The translations under genes and the position numbers were made by a program. From DASPJR01 sp035628505 (GTDB lineage: Bacteria; Planctomycetota; SZUA-567; H5-PLA8), in contig DASPJR010000215.1 of assembly GCA_035628505.1 (NCBI GenBank), positions 1 to 64,000 of the forward strand: a stretch of 64,000 nt of DNA. Reading direction: 5' to 3'. Numbering within the stretch: position 1 is the stretch's first letter; the number at the start of each line of letters is the position of its first letter. This document shows, piece after piece, positions 53,768 through 63,944 of this stretch. The notes beneath the pieces are model-generated. The model was not told the origin of the DNA. It ran no database searches and was given only the letters and a program-made list of their open reading frames with translations.

Positions 53768-53951
53768 ATGCCCGAGGTGCACAAGATGCCCGAACCCTTT
53801 ATCTCTGCAGAAGCAACCAGTAACAAGAGAGCACGCTGGGCGTCAAATATATAAGCTGCTTGCACAAGAAGGTAAACGGTTGCACGGAAAACAGCACCAA
53901 CCCTATAAAGAAGAGCGTGCGTGGGACGTGCGCTATTTATGTTTTTTCGCG

Positions 53952-53980
53952 TTGTCAGGATCGCGAGCTTGCGACATAAT
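53952..53980 (+). promoter_or_regulatory. Candidate sigma-70-type promoter of the secreted protein pair
   Basis: TTGTCA (53952-53957), 17 bases, CATAAT (53975-53980), about 95 bases before the ATG at 54075. The 371-base gap otherwise shows no gene. Confidence 0.5.
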
Positions 53981-54074
53981 GGCAGGGATAACCTTTTCAG
54001 GGTTTTCCTTTTTTGAGGAAAAGTGGCTCATATGATCGGCCTCAAACCGGTCATCTGAGTTGGAGGACATCTGT

Positions 54075-57000
54075 ATGCGTCAACGGTTGGCCCTTAGGTC
54101 CGTGTTAGCGTTTTGCATCGCGCTTGGACTCGGACGCGTGTTGTTCGCGCCCAGTTCCGCGCCCAACGCTAAGCTCGCTGCTACTCCGGTTTCTACGACT
54201 CCCGCGCCCGCGGTAGCCGTATCAACGGCAGCGACGCAGACGGCTGCGCCGCAACAGACTCCGCTGCCATTCCGCAGCGTTGATCGCCAGTTCAAGAAAG
54301 TGGCCGGCGGCGTGCAGAACGAAAATGCGCGCATGACCCACTTCCTGGCCACCGACGTTCTGGAAGGTGTGCTGCATACCGCCCCGGGTCACAAGGATGC
54401 TTTTGTGCGCTGGGTTCCGCAGACTCAGGAATTGCGCCGCGGACAGTCGACGGTTGCGCTGCTGGGCAAAACCCGATCGTCAAAAGCGCAGATTGAAGAC
54501 GTTGGGGGTCTCAGCCGCGTCAGCTACGCCGGGACTTATCCGGACACCGATGAACGCATGTACATCCGCCCGGACGGCGGAATGGAACACGACTTCCTGC
54601 TGAGCACGCCGCCGCTGGGCATCGATGGCAGCTATACGCTCGCGTACACCGGCCGTCTGTCCATGAGCAGTGATCTGACGCTGTGGGACGGCAGGCAGCA
54701 GATCACCAAATCACACACCACGCGCGGAGAGATCCGCTTCAAGAACCGCCAGGGCAATACAGTTTTCTGCCTGCGCAAGCCACTGGCCTACGACGCGTCG
54801 GTCACTGCCGCTGACGGTACGCTCGATGCCGAAAAGCAGAGCAGCGAAGCGAATATCCGCTGCGCGACCGGTCTGTCTTATCACATCGATTTCGATGACT
54901 CCGGCGTCACCCTCGCGATTCTTACGCCCGGCAGCTGGCTGGCTGCGCCTGAACGCGCCTACCCCGTCGTTATCGATCCGAACTTCGGCCCCTTTGGTCT
55001 GGCCGACGGCGATCCGCCGATCTACACCGGCGTCTCAGGTTCCGATACGCTGATCCCGGCCGACACGGGCGGCGTTCCGCTGGTGATTGTTGATACCTGC
55101 CCCAACAAGCCGGACAACGGCTACGGCATTATTCCCATGCCTTTTGCGTTCAACTACTACAACACAAACCATCCGGTCGGCTCGCCGCTTTACGTTCACA
55201 TCGACGGCTTCGCTGGCTGGGAGCAGCCGCGGCCGTTCCCGCAGAATCCCAATCCGTGTCAGGACACCGACAACACGCAGATTCCATCGGCCGGCTATCC
55301 TGACAATGCGTTCTTTGCGTACTGGGACGACCTGCGCTTCTCCACGACGCCCGGCAGCGGCATCTACTATTTCATCGACGGCGTAGCTCCGACGCGGCGC
55401 CTGGTGATCGAATGGTTCAAGATGGGCTACTCGCGCGCCAACAACAACGAAGTGATCAGCTTCAATCTGGTGCTGTACGAGTGCGAAGACAAAATTCAGA
55501 TCATTATCGGTCAGACCAACGAAACCGAACGCGGTCTGGCAACGGTTGGAATCGAAGATCCGACAGGCGCCATTGGCATCCAGTATGAATTCAATTCCGC
55601 CCTCGGCGGCGCGCTGCTGGGAAATAATCAGGGCGGCCAGTTCAATCCGTTCCTCGGCGGCGGCTTCGGTGGATTCGGTGGATTCGGCGGCTTTGGCGGC
55701 GGTGGTTTTGGTGGCGGAGGCCTGGGCTTTGGAGGCTTCGGCGGATTTGGCGGCGGCGGATTTGGCGGCGGCTTCGGCGGCGGCGCTGGCGGCGCGGTAC
55801 CGAACAACAACACGCCGAACGTCGGCAACACCAGTCAGCCGATTACGCCCGGCACGTCGCTGGTCTTTCAGCGCTCAGCGCTGGGACTGCTGACCGTGAC
55901 GTCTACGCCGCGCACCGGCTGTATCCCGCATACTGTCTGCTTTGAGTCGACGATCACCATTCCCGTTTCGTCCTGTACGACAGCCGGGCAGACCACGACT
56001 ACGACCACGACCGGCGGCGGCGGGTTGGCTGGCGGGATCGGCGGTGGAGGCGGCGGTACCGGAACCGGCACAGGCGGCGGCGGACCCAACAACAAGTCTT
56101 TCGGCTTTAACTGGGTGTTCGGTGATAATGCCGAAGGCTTCACTCCCAATGTCTGCCACACCTGGGTGACGCCAGGCGTTTACCGTGCACAGCTCACGAT
56201 TACCGACGAGTTCGGCGTGCCGCTGACCCTGGACTTCCTGATCCAGATCTGCGACGTGCCGGACGTAGTGATCTCGGCAACCCCGCAGGGCGGCGTGGCC
56301 CCGCTGATCGTGGATCTTGACGCCTTTGCGGCGTCAGCCAGCGTGACCATCACCGGCAACCCGCTGTGGGTCGTCGACCGCTTGACGGCCAAGGCTGAGG
56401 CCGGAATTTTTACGACCATCGGCACCACGCAAGGCACCCCGGTGCAGGCGCATCTGGATACGCCTGGCATCTACCGCGTGACAGTCACCTTCACGGGAAC
56501 GGATACGACCAGCGGCCTGCCGACGACGGGAACGGGCACGGTCTACATCTTCGTCGCGGCTCCGACTGATGTGATTGAGGATTCGCTGGTCATTACCGAA
56601 TCGCGCGTGGTCGTCGACTGGGCTGGAAAGCGCGACGGCCCGGATCCGGACGGCTTGTCCACCAGCCCTGGCGGCGCCGGCAACACAACTCCGGGCCAGG
56701 GCTTTCCCGACAATCCCGAAAACGATACGCTGTTCGTTCGCGGCTTCCTGAGCCTGCCTGGAATCGGCGAGTCGGCTCTGCTCGGCCGCCGTGTACAGGT
56801 GACCCTCAACGGCGTGGAAGCGATCTTCGACGGCATCCTAGATGCCGCCGGCACCGCAACCATGAATGATCCTGTGACCGGTCGCAGTGGTGTATTCAAC
56901 ATTTCGCTTCCATCAGGTGCCTTCTACTGCAACGTCAAGCGCAGCCTCTACACGCTGCTCGGTGTTTCAGACACGACCGAAGTGCGGCTGCTGCCGGCAT

Positions 57001-57680
57001 TCATCGGGCTGAGCGTTGAAAACCTGTATCCGCCGCCGACCAGCCCGCAGGGGTCCCTGATCACCTACGATTGGCGCTCCAAGGAATTCAATCCCGGTCC
57101 GCCGGTCACCGGATCGGGCATCGGCAATTACCGCTTCGGTGCGCACACGCTGGATGGATTCGTCAGCGGTGTTCAGAATGGCGGCCGGCCGGGCGGCACC
57201 ACCTCGCTAATCTCTGGCGCATTCATGGTTCTGAACGCCAAGCTGAAGCTCGAAGGCAGGAATGTGTACGCCGATATCAAGGGCAAACTGTCGCGCTACG
57301 GCGGAGATGGCCTGCGGCCGGCCGACAACAGCGATGTGGTTGTCTCCATCGGCGGCTATTCGGAGACGCTCAATTTCACCAGCACCACCGGCTTCAAGGC
57401 CACGGGCAAGGCTCCGAATCTGCGCTTCAGCTTCAAGCGCAGCAAGACGCTGGGCAAGACTGGCATCGCGCAACTGCAGTGGTCCAACCGAGCGGGCGAT
57501 TTCCGGGTGAAGACCAATGCCATTCCCAATGAACTGGTGGGGCTCAACCCGGCCGTCGGTGTGCAGGTACTGGTACTCGGCCTCACCATTACTCCGGAGA
57601 ACGGCCAGATCTTCAGCGGCGCGTCACGGTTTGAGCTGACCAAGAAGTCACCGACGGATTTTGTGCGAAACTCGAAATAA
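54075..57680 (+). CDS. Giant secreted protein with nidogen-like, Gly-rich and PKD regions
   Basis: A 1201-residue exported protein. ATG at 54075 follows GGAGG by 8 bases. After a signal peptide and a Pro/Ala/Thr-rich stretch, residues about 380-510 resemble a nidogen-like adhesion domain (FFAYWDDLRFSTTPGSGIYY). A run of GGFGGFG/GGGFGGG repeats covers about 528-574, and another Gly-rich piece about 646-672. A PKD-type domain follows (GVYRAQLTITDEFGVP) and beta-rich C-terminal domains similar to those of the next protein. This is typical of cell-surface or matrix proteins; no enzymatic site is evident. Probably cotranscribed with the next gene. Confidence 0.75.
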   Translation: MRQRLALRSVLAFCIALGLGRVLFAPSSAPNAKLAATPVSTTPAPAVAVSTAATQTAAPQQTPLPFRSVDRQFKKVAGGVQNENARMTHFLATDVLEGVLHTAPGHKDAFVRWVPQTQELRRGQSTVALLGKTRSSKAQIEDVGGLSRVSYAGTYPDTDERMYIRPDGGMEHDFLLSTPPLGIDGSYTLAYTGRLSMSSDLTLWDGRQQITKSHTTRGEIRFKNRQGNTVFCLRKPLAYDASVTAADGTLDAEKQSSEANIRCATGLSYHIDFDDSGVTLAILTPGSWLAAPERAYPVVIDPNFGPFGLADGDPPIYTGVSGSDTLIPADTGGVPLVIVDTCPNKPDNGYGIIPMPFAFNYYNTNHPVGSPLYVHIDGFAGWEQPRPFPQNPNPCQDTDNTQIPSAGYPDNAFFAYWDDLRFSTTPGSGIYYFIDGVAPTRRLVIEWFKMGYSRANNNEVISFNLVLYECEDKIQIIIGQTNETERGLATVGIEDPTGAIGIQYEFNSALGGALLGNNQGGQFNPFLGGGFGGFGGFGGFGGGGFGGGGLGFGGFGGFGGGGFGGGFGGGAGGAVPNNNTPNVGNTSQPITPGTSLVFQRSALGLLTVTSTPRTGCIPHTVCFESTITIPVSSCTTAGQTTTTTTTGGGGLAGGIGGGGGGTGTGTGGGGPNNKSFGFNWVFGDNAEGFTPNVCHTWVTPGVYRAQLTITDEFGVPLTLDFLIQICDVPDVVISATPQGGVAPLIVDLDAFAASASVTITGNPLWVVDRLTAKAEAGIFTTIGTTQGTPVQAHLDTPGIYRVTVTFTGTDTTSGLPTTGTGTVYIFVAAPTDVIEDSLVITESRVVVDWAGKRDGPDPDGLSTSPGGAGNTTPGQGFPDNPENDTLFVRGFLSLPGIGESALLGRRVQVTLNGVEAIFDGILDAAGTATMNDPVTGRSGVFNISLPSGAFYCNVKRSLYTLLGVSDTTEVRLLPAFIGLSVENLYPPPTSPQGSLITYDWRSKEFNPGPPVTGSGIGNYRFGAHTLDGFVSGVQNGGRPGGTTSLISGAFMVLNAKLKLEGRNVYADIKGKLSRYGGDGLRPADNSDVVVSIGGYSETLNFTSTTGFKATGKAPNLRFSFKRSKTLGKTGIAQLQWSNRAGDFRVKTNAIPNELVGLNPAVGVQVLVLGLTITPENGQIFSGASRFELTKKSPTDFVRNSK

Positions 57681-57734
57681 AGACTGTGCGCCGGCGCCAC
57701 GCCGGTTGAGAGATCAGGGCGAAGGGGAAAAATA

Positions 57735-60302
57735 ATGTCGCACGTCTGCTCATTAGGAACGGCTGGCCGCAGATACCTCAACGCAGTACTCTGCCTGGCG
57801 CTGCTGGCAGTGACTGCCGCCCACGCGGCCACACCCGGAAATATTTTTACGGCAGTGGGCACGGGAACCTTCGGGTTTTCCGGCGACAACGGCCCGGGCA
57901 CGCAGGCACGGTTGAATTCGCCTGAAGGTCTTGCAGCCGGAAACAACGGCAACATCTACATTGCCGACCGCGACAATCACTGCATTCGCAAGTATGACGT
58001 GACCACCGGAATCGTCACTACCGTCGCCGGCCAGGGCGGCCAGGGTGGATTTGCTGGAGACAACGGCCTGGCGACGAATGCTCGACTGGCGTTTCCCGAA
58101 AGCGTGGCGATCGACAATAAAGACAATCTCTACATTGCCGACACCGGCAATAATCGTATTCGCCGGGTCGATGGCGCAACCGGTATTATTACGACGCTCG
58201 CCGGAACAGGCGCGGCCGGTTACGGCGGAGATGGCGGCCCGTCTACACTGGCGCTTCTGAACACTCCGACTTGCGTGAGCCTCGATTACACCGCGACACT
58301 CCTTTACATTATCGATCGCGGAAACAACGTCTGCCGCCGCATCGATCTGGGCAGCAATACCATATCGCTCTTTGCCGGCGTTCCCGGCGCGGCTCAGGCG
58401 TACGCCGGAGACGGCGGCCCGGCCCTGTTTGCCTCCTTCAGCTTTGACATCGGCGGAAACTTCGTTGCCGTGGATCCTGCCGGGAACGTGTTCTTCTCCG
58501 ACGAAAACAACAACCGCGTCCGCGCTGTGAACGTAGAGAATGGCATTATCGACACAGTTGCAGGCAATGGAGCCGACGCCTTCGCCGGCGACGGCGGACT
58601 GGCCATTCAGGCAAGCCTCGACGATCCCACCAGCATTGCGCTCGATGGTGCTGGAAACCTGTGGATCATGGACGAACTCAATGAGCGCATTCGTCTGGTC
58701 AGCGTTCTCGATGCCAAGATCTCAACGGTTTGCGGAAACGGCGTTGCGGGTTTCTCCGGTGACGGCGGCCCGGCGGTGAATGCGCAGGTCTCGCTCACTT
58801 CGGCAGGACCCGGAATTATCGTCAACAACCGCGGCGACGTGTTCTTCTCGGACATTCTCAACGAGCGCGTCCGTTTCATCAGCCAGATTACCTCGCCAAC
58901 GCCTGTGCCCGGCTCGCCTGAAGCGCTGCAGAAAGTGCAGCAGACACTGGCGGGAGGCGGCACTACGGGCCAGGGCGTGTTCGGCACGAACGGCACGGGA
59001 ATTTTCACCTACTCGCTCGATTGCCCCGGCCGCGTAAGCATTGGTCTGGCCAACGCCAGCACCGCCAAGCCTAATCAGGGCAACATCCCCATTCCGTGTT
59101 TCACCAAGAACCAGAATGGTGGCTCGTTCGCCGCACCGGTAACTGTCAACCCGGCCTGCAGCTACCTGCCCGTGTCTACGAATCCCGATGAAGAATACCT
59201 GTACCTGGCCATCTGGGATTTCGGCGATGGCACACCGCCGGTCGTTGTTCCGGGAAGCCCCACGGCCGATCCCTCCATTGCGCTCTCTTCGGTGACCAAG
59301 ACCTACTGCGGAAACCAGAAGTATACGATTACGCTGCGGCTGGATGTTACGGTACGAAATATCGGCAGCGGCAACATGCGCGAGGGCGCGTCGGCGTTCA
59401 TCACGGGCGAAGCACAGACCACGAACTTCAATCTGCCGCCGCAGCCTGTTATTCTGCAGGAAGGTTCAGCCAACACGGGAGTTCTTCCGGTCGAAGTTGT
59501 AATCAATCCGAACGCGAGCCAGGATCCGGACGGTTGGATCATCTGGGCCGCAATCGACTGGGGTGATGGCAGCCGCGAATTGATTTCGCCGCTTCCCCCG
59601 CAGACCCCGCCTGTGATCCTGCGCCATACCTACACGAACCAGGGCATCTACCAAGTGACGCTCTCTGTGATTGACAACGGCCGAATGCAGCCGGGAACCG
59701 TGCTCGACCAGACTCCCGCCGCTGATGATCCAAATGCCGCGCTGACGTACATCACGAATTTCCAGAGCACGCTTGGAACACTGCCGGTGCAGTTTAAGGA
59801 CGCGAAGTTCAATCCGATGCTCAAGCAGGACTTCCTGCTGGTGCAGGTCTCCGGAAGCATGTTTGCGACCAAGGGAACGTTCAATGTCTCGTTCGCCAAC
59901 CCGAACAGCGACAAACTCGATGTCACGCTGACGTCGAACGTGTTTGCCGACACGCTGTCGAACGCTTCGGTGCAGCTCACGATTGGATCGGGCCCCACGG
60001 CCTTGAAGCTTCCGGCGTTCAAGACGGACGTCCGCGGCCGTTACAGGGATCAGGCGCTCGGCCTGAAATTCGATTTCAACGGCCGCAAGAGGCTGCTGCG
60101 CTTGACGCTGACACGTGCCGCGCTCGTCAGTGCCCTGAAGCTCACCAGCAATACCGTTGTGAACGGCAATGTCGATGTGCCTATCAGCATTGTCGTGAAC
60201 GGAAACACGCCGCTGACCACCGTTGTGCGCTTTGTTTACAACGCGTCGGCTGGCGAGAAGGGCATGGGCCGCAAGGGACTCTCCTTCCCCAGCGGGTTCT
60301 AA
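57735..60302 (+). CDS. Secreted NHL-repeat / PKD protein
   Basis: An 855-residue exported protein. Residues about 30-390 form repeats of the NHL/teneurin type (GNIYIADRDNHCIRKYDVTT; NLYIADTGNNRIRRVDGATG; AGDGGPALFASF), each repeat with a GFSGDNG/GDGG word. A PKD-like part follows (LYLAIWDFGDGTPPVVVPGS; AAIDWGDGSRELISPLPPQ) and a C-terminal beta-rich domain resembling the preceding protein. ATG at 57735 has AAGGGG upstream. Likely surface or matrix partner of the preceding protein, 54 bases away. Confidence 0.8.
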   Translation: MSHVCSLGTAGRRYLNAVLCLALLAVTAAHAATPGNIFTAVGTGTFGFSGDNGPGTQARLNSPEGLAAGNNGNIYIADRDNHCIRKYDVTTGIVTTVAGQGGQGGFAGDNGLATNARLAFPESVAIDNKDNLYIADTGNNRIRRVDGATGIITTLAGTGAAGYGGDGGPSTLALLNTPTCVSLDYTATLLYIIDRGNNVCRRIDLGSNTISLFAGVPGAAQAYAGDGGPALFASFSFDIGGNFVAVDPAGNVFFSDENNNRVRAVNVENGIIDTVAGNGADAFAGDGGLAIQASLDDPTSIALDGAGNLWIMDELNERIRLVSVLDAKISTVCGNGVAGFSGDGGPAVNAQVSLTSAGPGIIVNNRGDVFFSDILNERVRFISQITSPTPVPGSPEALQKVQQTLAGGGTTGQGVFGTNGTGIFTYSLDCPGRVSIGLANASTAKPNQGNIPIPCFTKNQNGGSFAAPVTVNPACSYLPVSTNPDEEYLYLAIWDFGDGTPPVVVPGSPTADPSIALSSVTKTYCGNQKYTITLRLDVTVRNIGSGNMREGASAFITGEAQTTNFNLPPQPVILQEGSANTGVLPVEVVINPNASQDPDGWIIWAAIDWGDGSRELISPLPPQTPPVILRHTYTNQGIYQVTLSVIDNGRMQPGTVLDQTPAADDPNAALTYITNFQSTLGTLPVQFKDAKFNPMLKQDFLLVQVSGSMFATKGTFNVSFANPNSDKLDVTLTSNVFADTLSNASVQLTIGSGPTALKLPAFKTDVRGRYRDQALGLKFDFNGRKRLLRLTLTRAALVSALKLTSNTVVNGNVDVPISIVVNGNTPLTTVVRFVYNASAGEKGMGRKGLSFPSGF

Positions 60303-60314
60303 ATCTTGCGGCTG

Positions 60315-60338
60315 CGAGCGGTGGAAATCCGCCGCTCG
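60315..60338 (+). terminator. Hairpin after the NHL/PKD gene
   Basis: CGAGCGG (60315-60321) pairs with CCGCTCG (60332-60338), with GGA/TCC able to extend inside. There is no T-tract, so a Rho-independent role is unsure. Confidence 0.4.
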
Positions 60339-60514
60339 GTGCTCACAGGATTCCCGCGTCGAGCACGTTGCTGCACCGGATGAGAGCATGTGTTCGGTGC
60401 GTCAATAGAATTCAATTGACAGAACTGTGCTCATCGCGCAAAGTTTAACAGACTTCAGAAAAGCAGGCGTGGGTTGCCCATGCCAAACGTTCACTCTTCT
60501 CCTGCGAGGCGCGT

Positions 60515-61588
60515 ATGTCGGAGGCGGATGACCTAAAGTCGATCTCCGAATCCAAGCACTACTACATGGTGCGCCTGCTGGCCGAAGGCGGTATGGGTGC
60601 CGTCTACGAAGCTCAGCAGTACGGCGCAGAAGGCTTCCAGAAAACAGTTGCGATTAAAACGATTCTGGAAAGCTTTTCGGAAAATCCCGAGTTCGTCCGC
60701 CTCTTTATCGGCGAAGCAAAGCTCGTCGCCGACCTCGTTCACGAGAATATCGTGCAGGTCTATCACCTGGGCAAAACGGGGAAGATTTACTACATCGCCC
60801 TTGAGTTTGTCGAAGGCATTAACCTCGAACACTTCATTGATTACCACATCGACCGCGGGCTTGAGTTCCCCATCGAGCTCGGCGCTTTCATTATCAGCCG
60901 TGTCTGCCGGGGTCTCGAATACGCGCACAACAAACGCGGCCGCGACGGACAGCATTTGGGCATCGTTCACCGTGATGTTTCACCCAAGAACATCATGATC
61001 AACTACGAAGGCGTCGTGAAGCTCACGGACTTTGGCATCGCCAAGGCGCGGCAGCTGATGGAACAGGAGGAAGGCGAAGTCCTGATGGGCAAGGTCGAGT
61101 ACATGTCGCCCGAACAGGCCCGCTACGAACACACCGACAAGCGCTCAGATCTCTTCTCACTCGGCATCGTCATGTACGAACTCCTCACCGGTCATCACAT
61201 TTTCGAGACCGATGACATCTACGAGACGATGGAGAACGTCAAGGACAAGCCGATCCCCGATCCGAAAAAATTCCGGCCGGACATGCCCGACATGCTGCGC
61301 GACGTTTTGATGAAGTCGCTCGAGCGCGATTTGACCAAGCGCTACCAGACTGCCGGCGAGATGGGCGTGGCGCTGGAGTATTACATGTACCACAACCGCT
61401 ACGGCCCCACGAATGTGACGCTGGGCAATTACCTCAAGCACCACTTCCTGGGACAAGGCTCGGACGCGATGGATTCCAGGCGGCTGCCGAACCCTGTCGT
61501 GCAGCACCGCGCCGATACGCTCTTCGGCGACGTGCTTTCGCGAGCAAAGACTGAGACGTTGCCGCCGCACCCCAAGCAGCAGGGCTGA
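60515..61588 (+). CDS. Soluble Ser/Thr protein kinase
   Basis: A 357-residue Hanks-type kinase without a membrane helix. It has the glycine loop AEGGMGAVYEA, VAIK Lys48, HRDVSPKN (Asp154), DFG (172-174) and SPEQARYEHTDKRSDLFSLG. The HRDVSPKN loop is typical of kinases from Myxococcota and PVC bacteria. The C-terminal ~80 residues carry no recognised domain. It lies alone between two secreted-protein genes and a glycosyltransferase on the other strand; it may regulate the surface proteins, but this is only positional. Confidence 0.92.
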   Translation: MSEADDLKSISESKHYYMVRLLAEGGMGAVYEAQQYGAEGFQKTVAIKTILESFSENPEFVRLFIGEAKLVADLVHENIVQVYHLGKTGKIYYIALEFVEGINLEHFIDYHIDRGLEFPIELGAFIISRVCRGLEYAHNKRGRDGQHLGIVHRDVSPKNIMINYEGVVKLTDFGIAKARQLMEQEEGEVLMGKVEYMSPEQARYEHTDKRSDLFSLGIVMYELLTGHHIFETDDIYETMENVKDKPIPDPKKFRPDMPDMLRDVLMKSLERDLTKRYQTAGEMGVALEYYMYHNRYGPTNVTLGNYLKHHFLGQGSDAMDSRRLPNPVVQHRADTLFGDVLSRAKTETLPPHPKQQG

Positions 61589-61590
61589 TC

Positions 61591-62469
61591 TCAGTCCATT
61601 GTTTCCAGAGTCGTGGGAACGTCTTCAAGCTTAACCATGTCAATCTGTGCCCACGACCATTCCGTGTCGGCGGGCCCGTGTTCGGTCGCAATCTGCTGAG
61701 CCCACTTCTGCTTGAACTTCAGCCCGTTTTTCACGGTCAGATATGGATAATTGAGCGCGCCCGTGCGGCCGGTGGTTACGTTCTCGAAATGATAGAGCTC
61801 GACTCCCGGTTCGTAACGGCAGAGATAGCCGGCCTGGCGAATGCGGTAGCAGTAATCGATATCTTCAAACTGTACGGGGGAAAAACGCTCGTCCAGTTCT
61901 CCCACTTTACGCGCAACATCCGCCCGCATCATCCAGCAGGCACTGATCAGTGTCTGGCAATCCCGCGCGGTGTTGAAGCGCGGATCAAGCCGGCCGTGAC
62001 CGCGGCCGCTGAAGATCACCCGACCGCCTGTCGTTACCGCGCAGCCGGCGCATTGGATATCATGCGGAGGGAGCGCGTACACGAGCTTGGGCCCGGCAGC
62101 GCCAATTCGTTCATCGCTCAGCAGTGTCGCACGAAGCTTTTCCAGCCATGAACGCGTGCGGATGACGATGTCGTTGTCCAGGAATACCCAGTACTTTCCT
62201 GTCATCCGTTCCATGCCGCGATTGCGTCCCACGATCGCTCCGAGATTTTCGTCAAGGCGCAGCCGCGTGACGGCTATGCGTTCAGAGGCGGCGCGTGCTT
62301 CAAAAGCATCCAGCACCGCCGGCGTGTCGTCGGACGAACCATTGTCGACAAGCACGACATGAAACGGTCGCAGCGTGCTGACGAAAAGCGAGTCCAGGCA
62401 ACGGCGCGTGTAAGCCGATTTGTTGTGCGCCAGGATAAGGATGCTGATGTCACAGGAGCTTGCGTCCAT
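61591..62469 (-). CDS. Family 2 glycosyltransferase
   Basis: A 292-residue GT-A glycosyltransferase. The N-terminal beta-strand and loop (DISILILAHNKSAYTRRCLD, VVLVDNGSSDDTPAVLD), the GRNRGMERMTGKYWVFLDND region with the D-N-D metal motif, and FEDIDYCYRIRQAGYLCRYE support the call. ATG at 62469 was preferred to the frame's TTG at 62529. No other glycan synthesis genes are adjacent. It ends 2 bases from the kinase gene on the other strand. Confidence 0.88.
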   Translation of the reverse strand: MDASSCDISILILAHNKSAYTRRCLDSLFVSTLRPFHVVLVDNGSSDDTPAVLDAFEARAASERIAVTRLRLDENLGAIVGRNRGMERMTGKYWVFLDNDIVIRTRSWLEKLRATLLSDERIGAAGPKLVYALPPHDIQCAGCAVTTGGRVIFSGRGHGRLDPRFNTARDCQTLISACWMMRADVARKVGELDERFSPVQFEDIDYCYRIRQAGYLCRYEPGVELYHFENVTTGRTGALNYPYLTVKNGLKFKQKWAQQIATEHGPADTEWSWAQIDMVKLEDVPTTLETMD

Positions 62470-62591
62470 GCCAGCGTTGTCGCCGACGCACGCGGCGCAG
62501 TCAAGTCGCAGCACAATCCGGCCCGGCAAAAGAGAACTCCGGGGCAGATGCTTGCCCCGGAGTTTTTGAAAATCGACGGCGACTGATGCTT

Positions 62592-63944
62592 TTAAACGCT
62601 GTATTGGTTCGGCGATGGCGGCGCCTGCGGCTGCGGTGCCTGAGGGGCGGGTACCGACGACTGCGGCATGACCGGGGGCTGTGCCGGAACCGGCGGCGGC
62701 GGATCGAACAGCGGCGCGGAATTGCCGTGAATCGCACGCGGCTGCTGTGGCGGCATGGGTTCATTCGCCTCGTTCTCAGCGAACATGCGATCTTTGCCGA
62801 GACCTTCCGAGCGCAGACGGTTGTAGATCGTCTTGCGGCTGATGCCCAGGATCTGCGCGGCGCGCGTCACATTGCCGTTGCAGACTTCCAGAGTCTTCTG
62901 CATGATCTGCACGACCATGGAGTCCAGTCCCATTTCAAGCGAAAGCTGGATCTGAGCGCCGTTGAGACGCTGTGTTCGGCCTTTGTCGTCGATGCGCGGC
63001 TGAACCGGCTGCGCAATCGCCGGCTGCGGCGCATCGATCACGATGCTCTCGCTCTCACGCATCTTTCGCGCGGCTGAGATCTTGTCGGGCAGATGCGACG
63101 AATCGATCAGCCCGGTGGCGCTGAGGATCACCGCCTGGGAAACGGCATTGCGCAGCTCGCGCACGTTTCCAGGCCAGTCGTAGCTGCACAGGTCATGCAG
63201 CGCCTGGGCCGTAAAGCCCTTCATTTCGCGGCCGTCTTCGCTTGCCACTTTTTCGGCAAAATACGCGGCGAGCGCGGGAATGTCTTCCTTGCGCTGGCGA
63301 AGCGGCGGAACGGGAATCACGAACGATTCGAGGCGATAATACAGGTCTTCGCGGAAGCTGCCGGCCTTCACTTCGTTGACCAGGTTGCAGTTCGTGGCGG
63401 CGACGATGCGGACGTTCACGGGAATTTCGCGGCTCGAACCGACGGGCTGGATCACGCGCTGCTCAAGAGCGCGCAGCAGGCCGATCTGCGTACGTGCGTC
63501 CATGGTGCCGAGTTCGTCGAGGAAGAGCGTTCCGCCGTCGGCCTCAACGAAGCGGCCGTCGCGGTCTTTCAACGCACCTGTAAACGAGCCTTTCACGTGG
63601 CCAAACAGCTCGCTGGCGACCAGCTCGCGCGGGATTGCACCGGTGTTCACCGCAACAAACCGCTGATGGCTGCGCTTGCTTTCCTGGTGAATGGCATTGG
63701 CGACCAGTTCCTTGCCCGAGCCCGTTTCGCCGATGATCAGCACCGAAAGTTCACTCGTGGCAGCGGATCGAATGCGGTCCTGCAGCTTGCGAAGCGCTTC
63801 ACTGACGCCGACCATCCCCCACACCGTTGCGCCACGCCGAAGGCTTGAGAGCGGCACGTAATTTCCTTCGACCGCAGCAGGCATGACCAGTGCAGCAGGC
63901 TGACTTGCGTTCTCGACGACATTGTTAACTAGCGTTGTGGACAC
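62592..63944 (-). CDS. Sigma-54-dependent enhancer-binding regulator
   Basis: A 450-residue activator of sigma-54 promoters. The AAA+ domain has Walker A GETGSGKE (72-79), the sigma-54 contact loop as GSFTGA (119-124, the usual GAFTGA with Ala to Ser), Walker B GGTLFLDELG (137-146) and the DWPGNVREL sequence. A Fis-type helix-turn-helix (GNVTRAAQILGISRKTIYNR) binds DNA. There is no receiver or sensor domain at the N-terminus, only about 40 residues, and the C-terminus has a Pro/Gln-rich tail (about 400-450). GTG at 63944 follows GGAGG by 6 bases. No -24/-12 promoter was found in the window for it. Confidence 0.93.
   Translation of the reverse strand: MSTTLVNNVVENASQPAALVMPAAVEGNYVPLSSLRRGATVWGMVGVSEALRKLQDRIRSAATSELSVLIIGETGSGKELVANAIHQESKRSHQRFVAVNTGAIPRELVASELFGHVKGSFTGALKDRDGRFVEADGGTLFLDELGTMDARTQIGLLRALEQRVIQPVGSSREIPVNVRIVAATNCNLVNEVKAGSFREDLYYRLESFVIPVPPLRQRKEDIPALAAYFAEKVASEDGREMKGFTAQALHDLCSYDWPGNVRELRNAVSQAVILSATGLIDSSHLPDKISAARKMRESESIVIDAPQPAIAQPVQPRIDDKGRTQRLNGAQIQLSLEMGLDSMVVQIMQKTLEVCNGNVTRAAQILGISRKTIYNRLRSEGLGKDRMFAENEANEPMPPQQPRAIHGNSAPLFDPPPPVPAQPPVMPQSSVPAPQAPQPQAPPSPNQYSV

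Noticed and set aside
55657..55797. Repeated GGCGGATTTGGCGG DNA as a CRISPR or satellite array
   Set aside because: It encodes the in-frame Gly/Phe-rich segment of a large secreted protein; no spacers.
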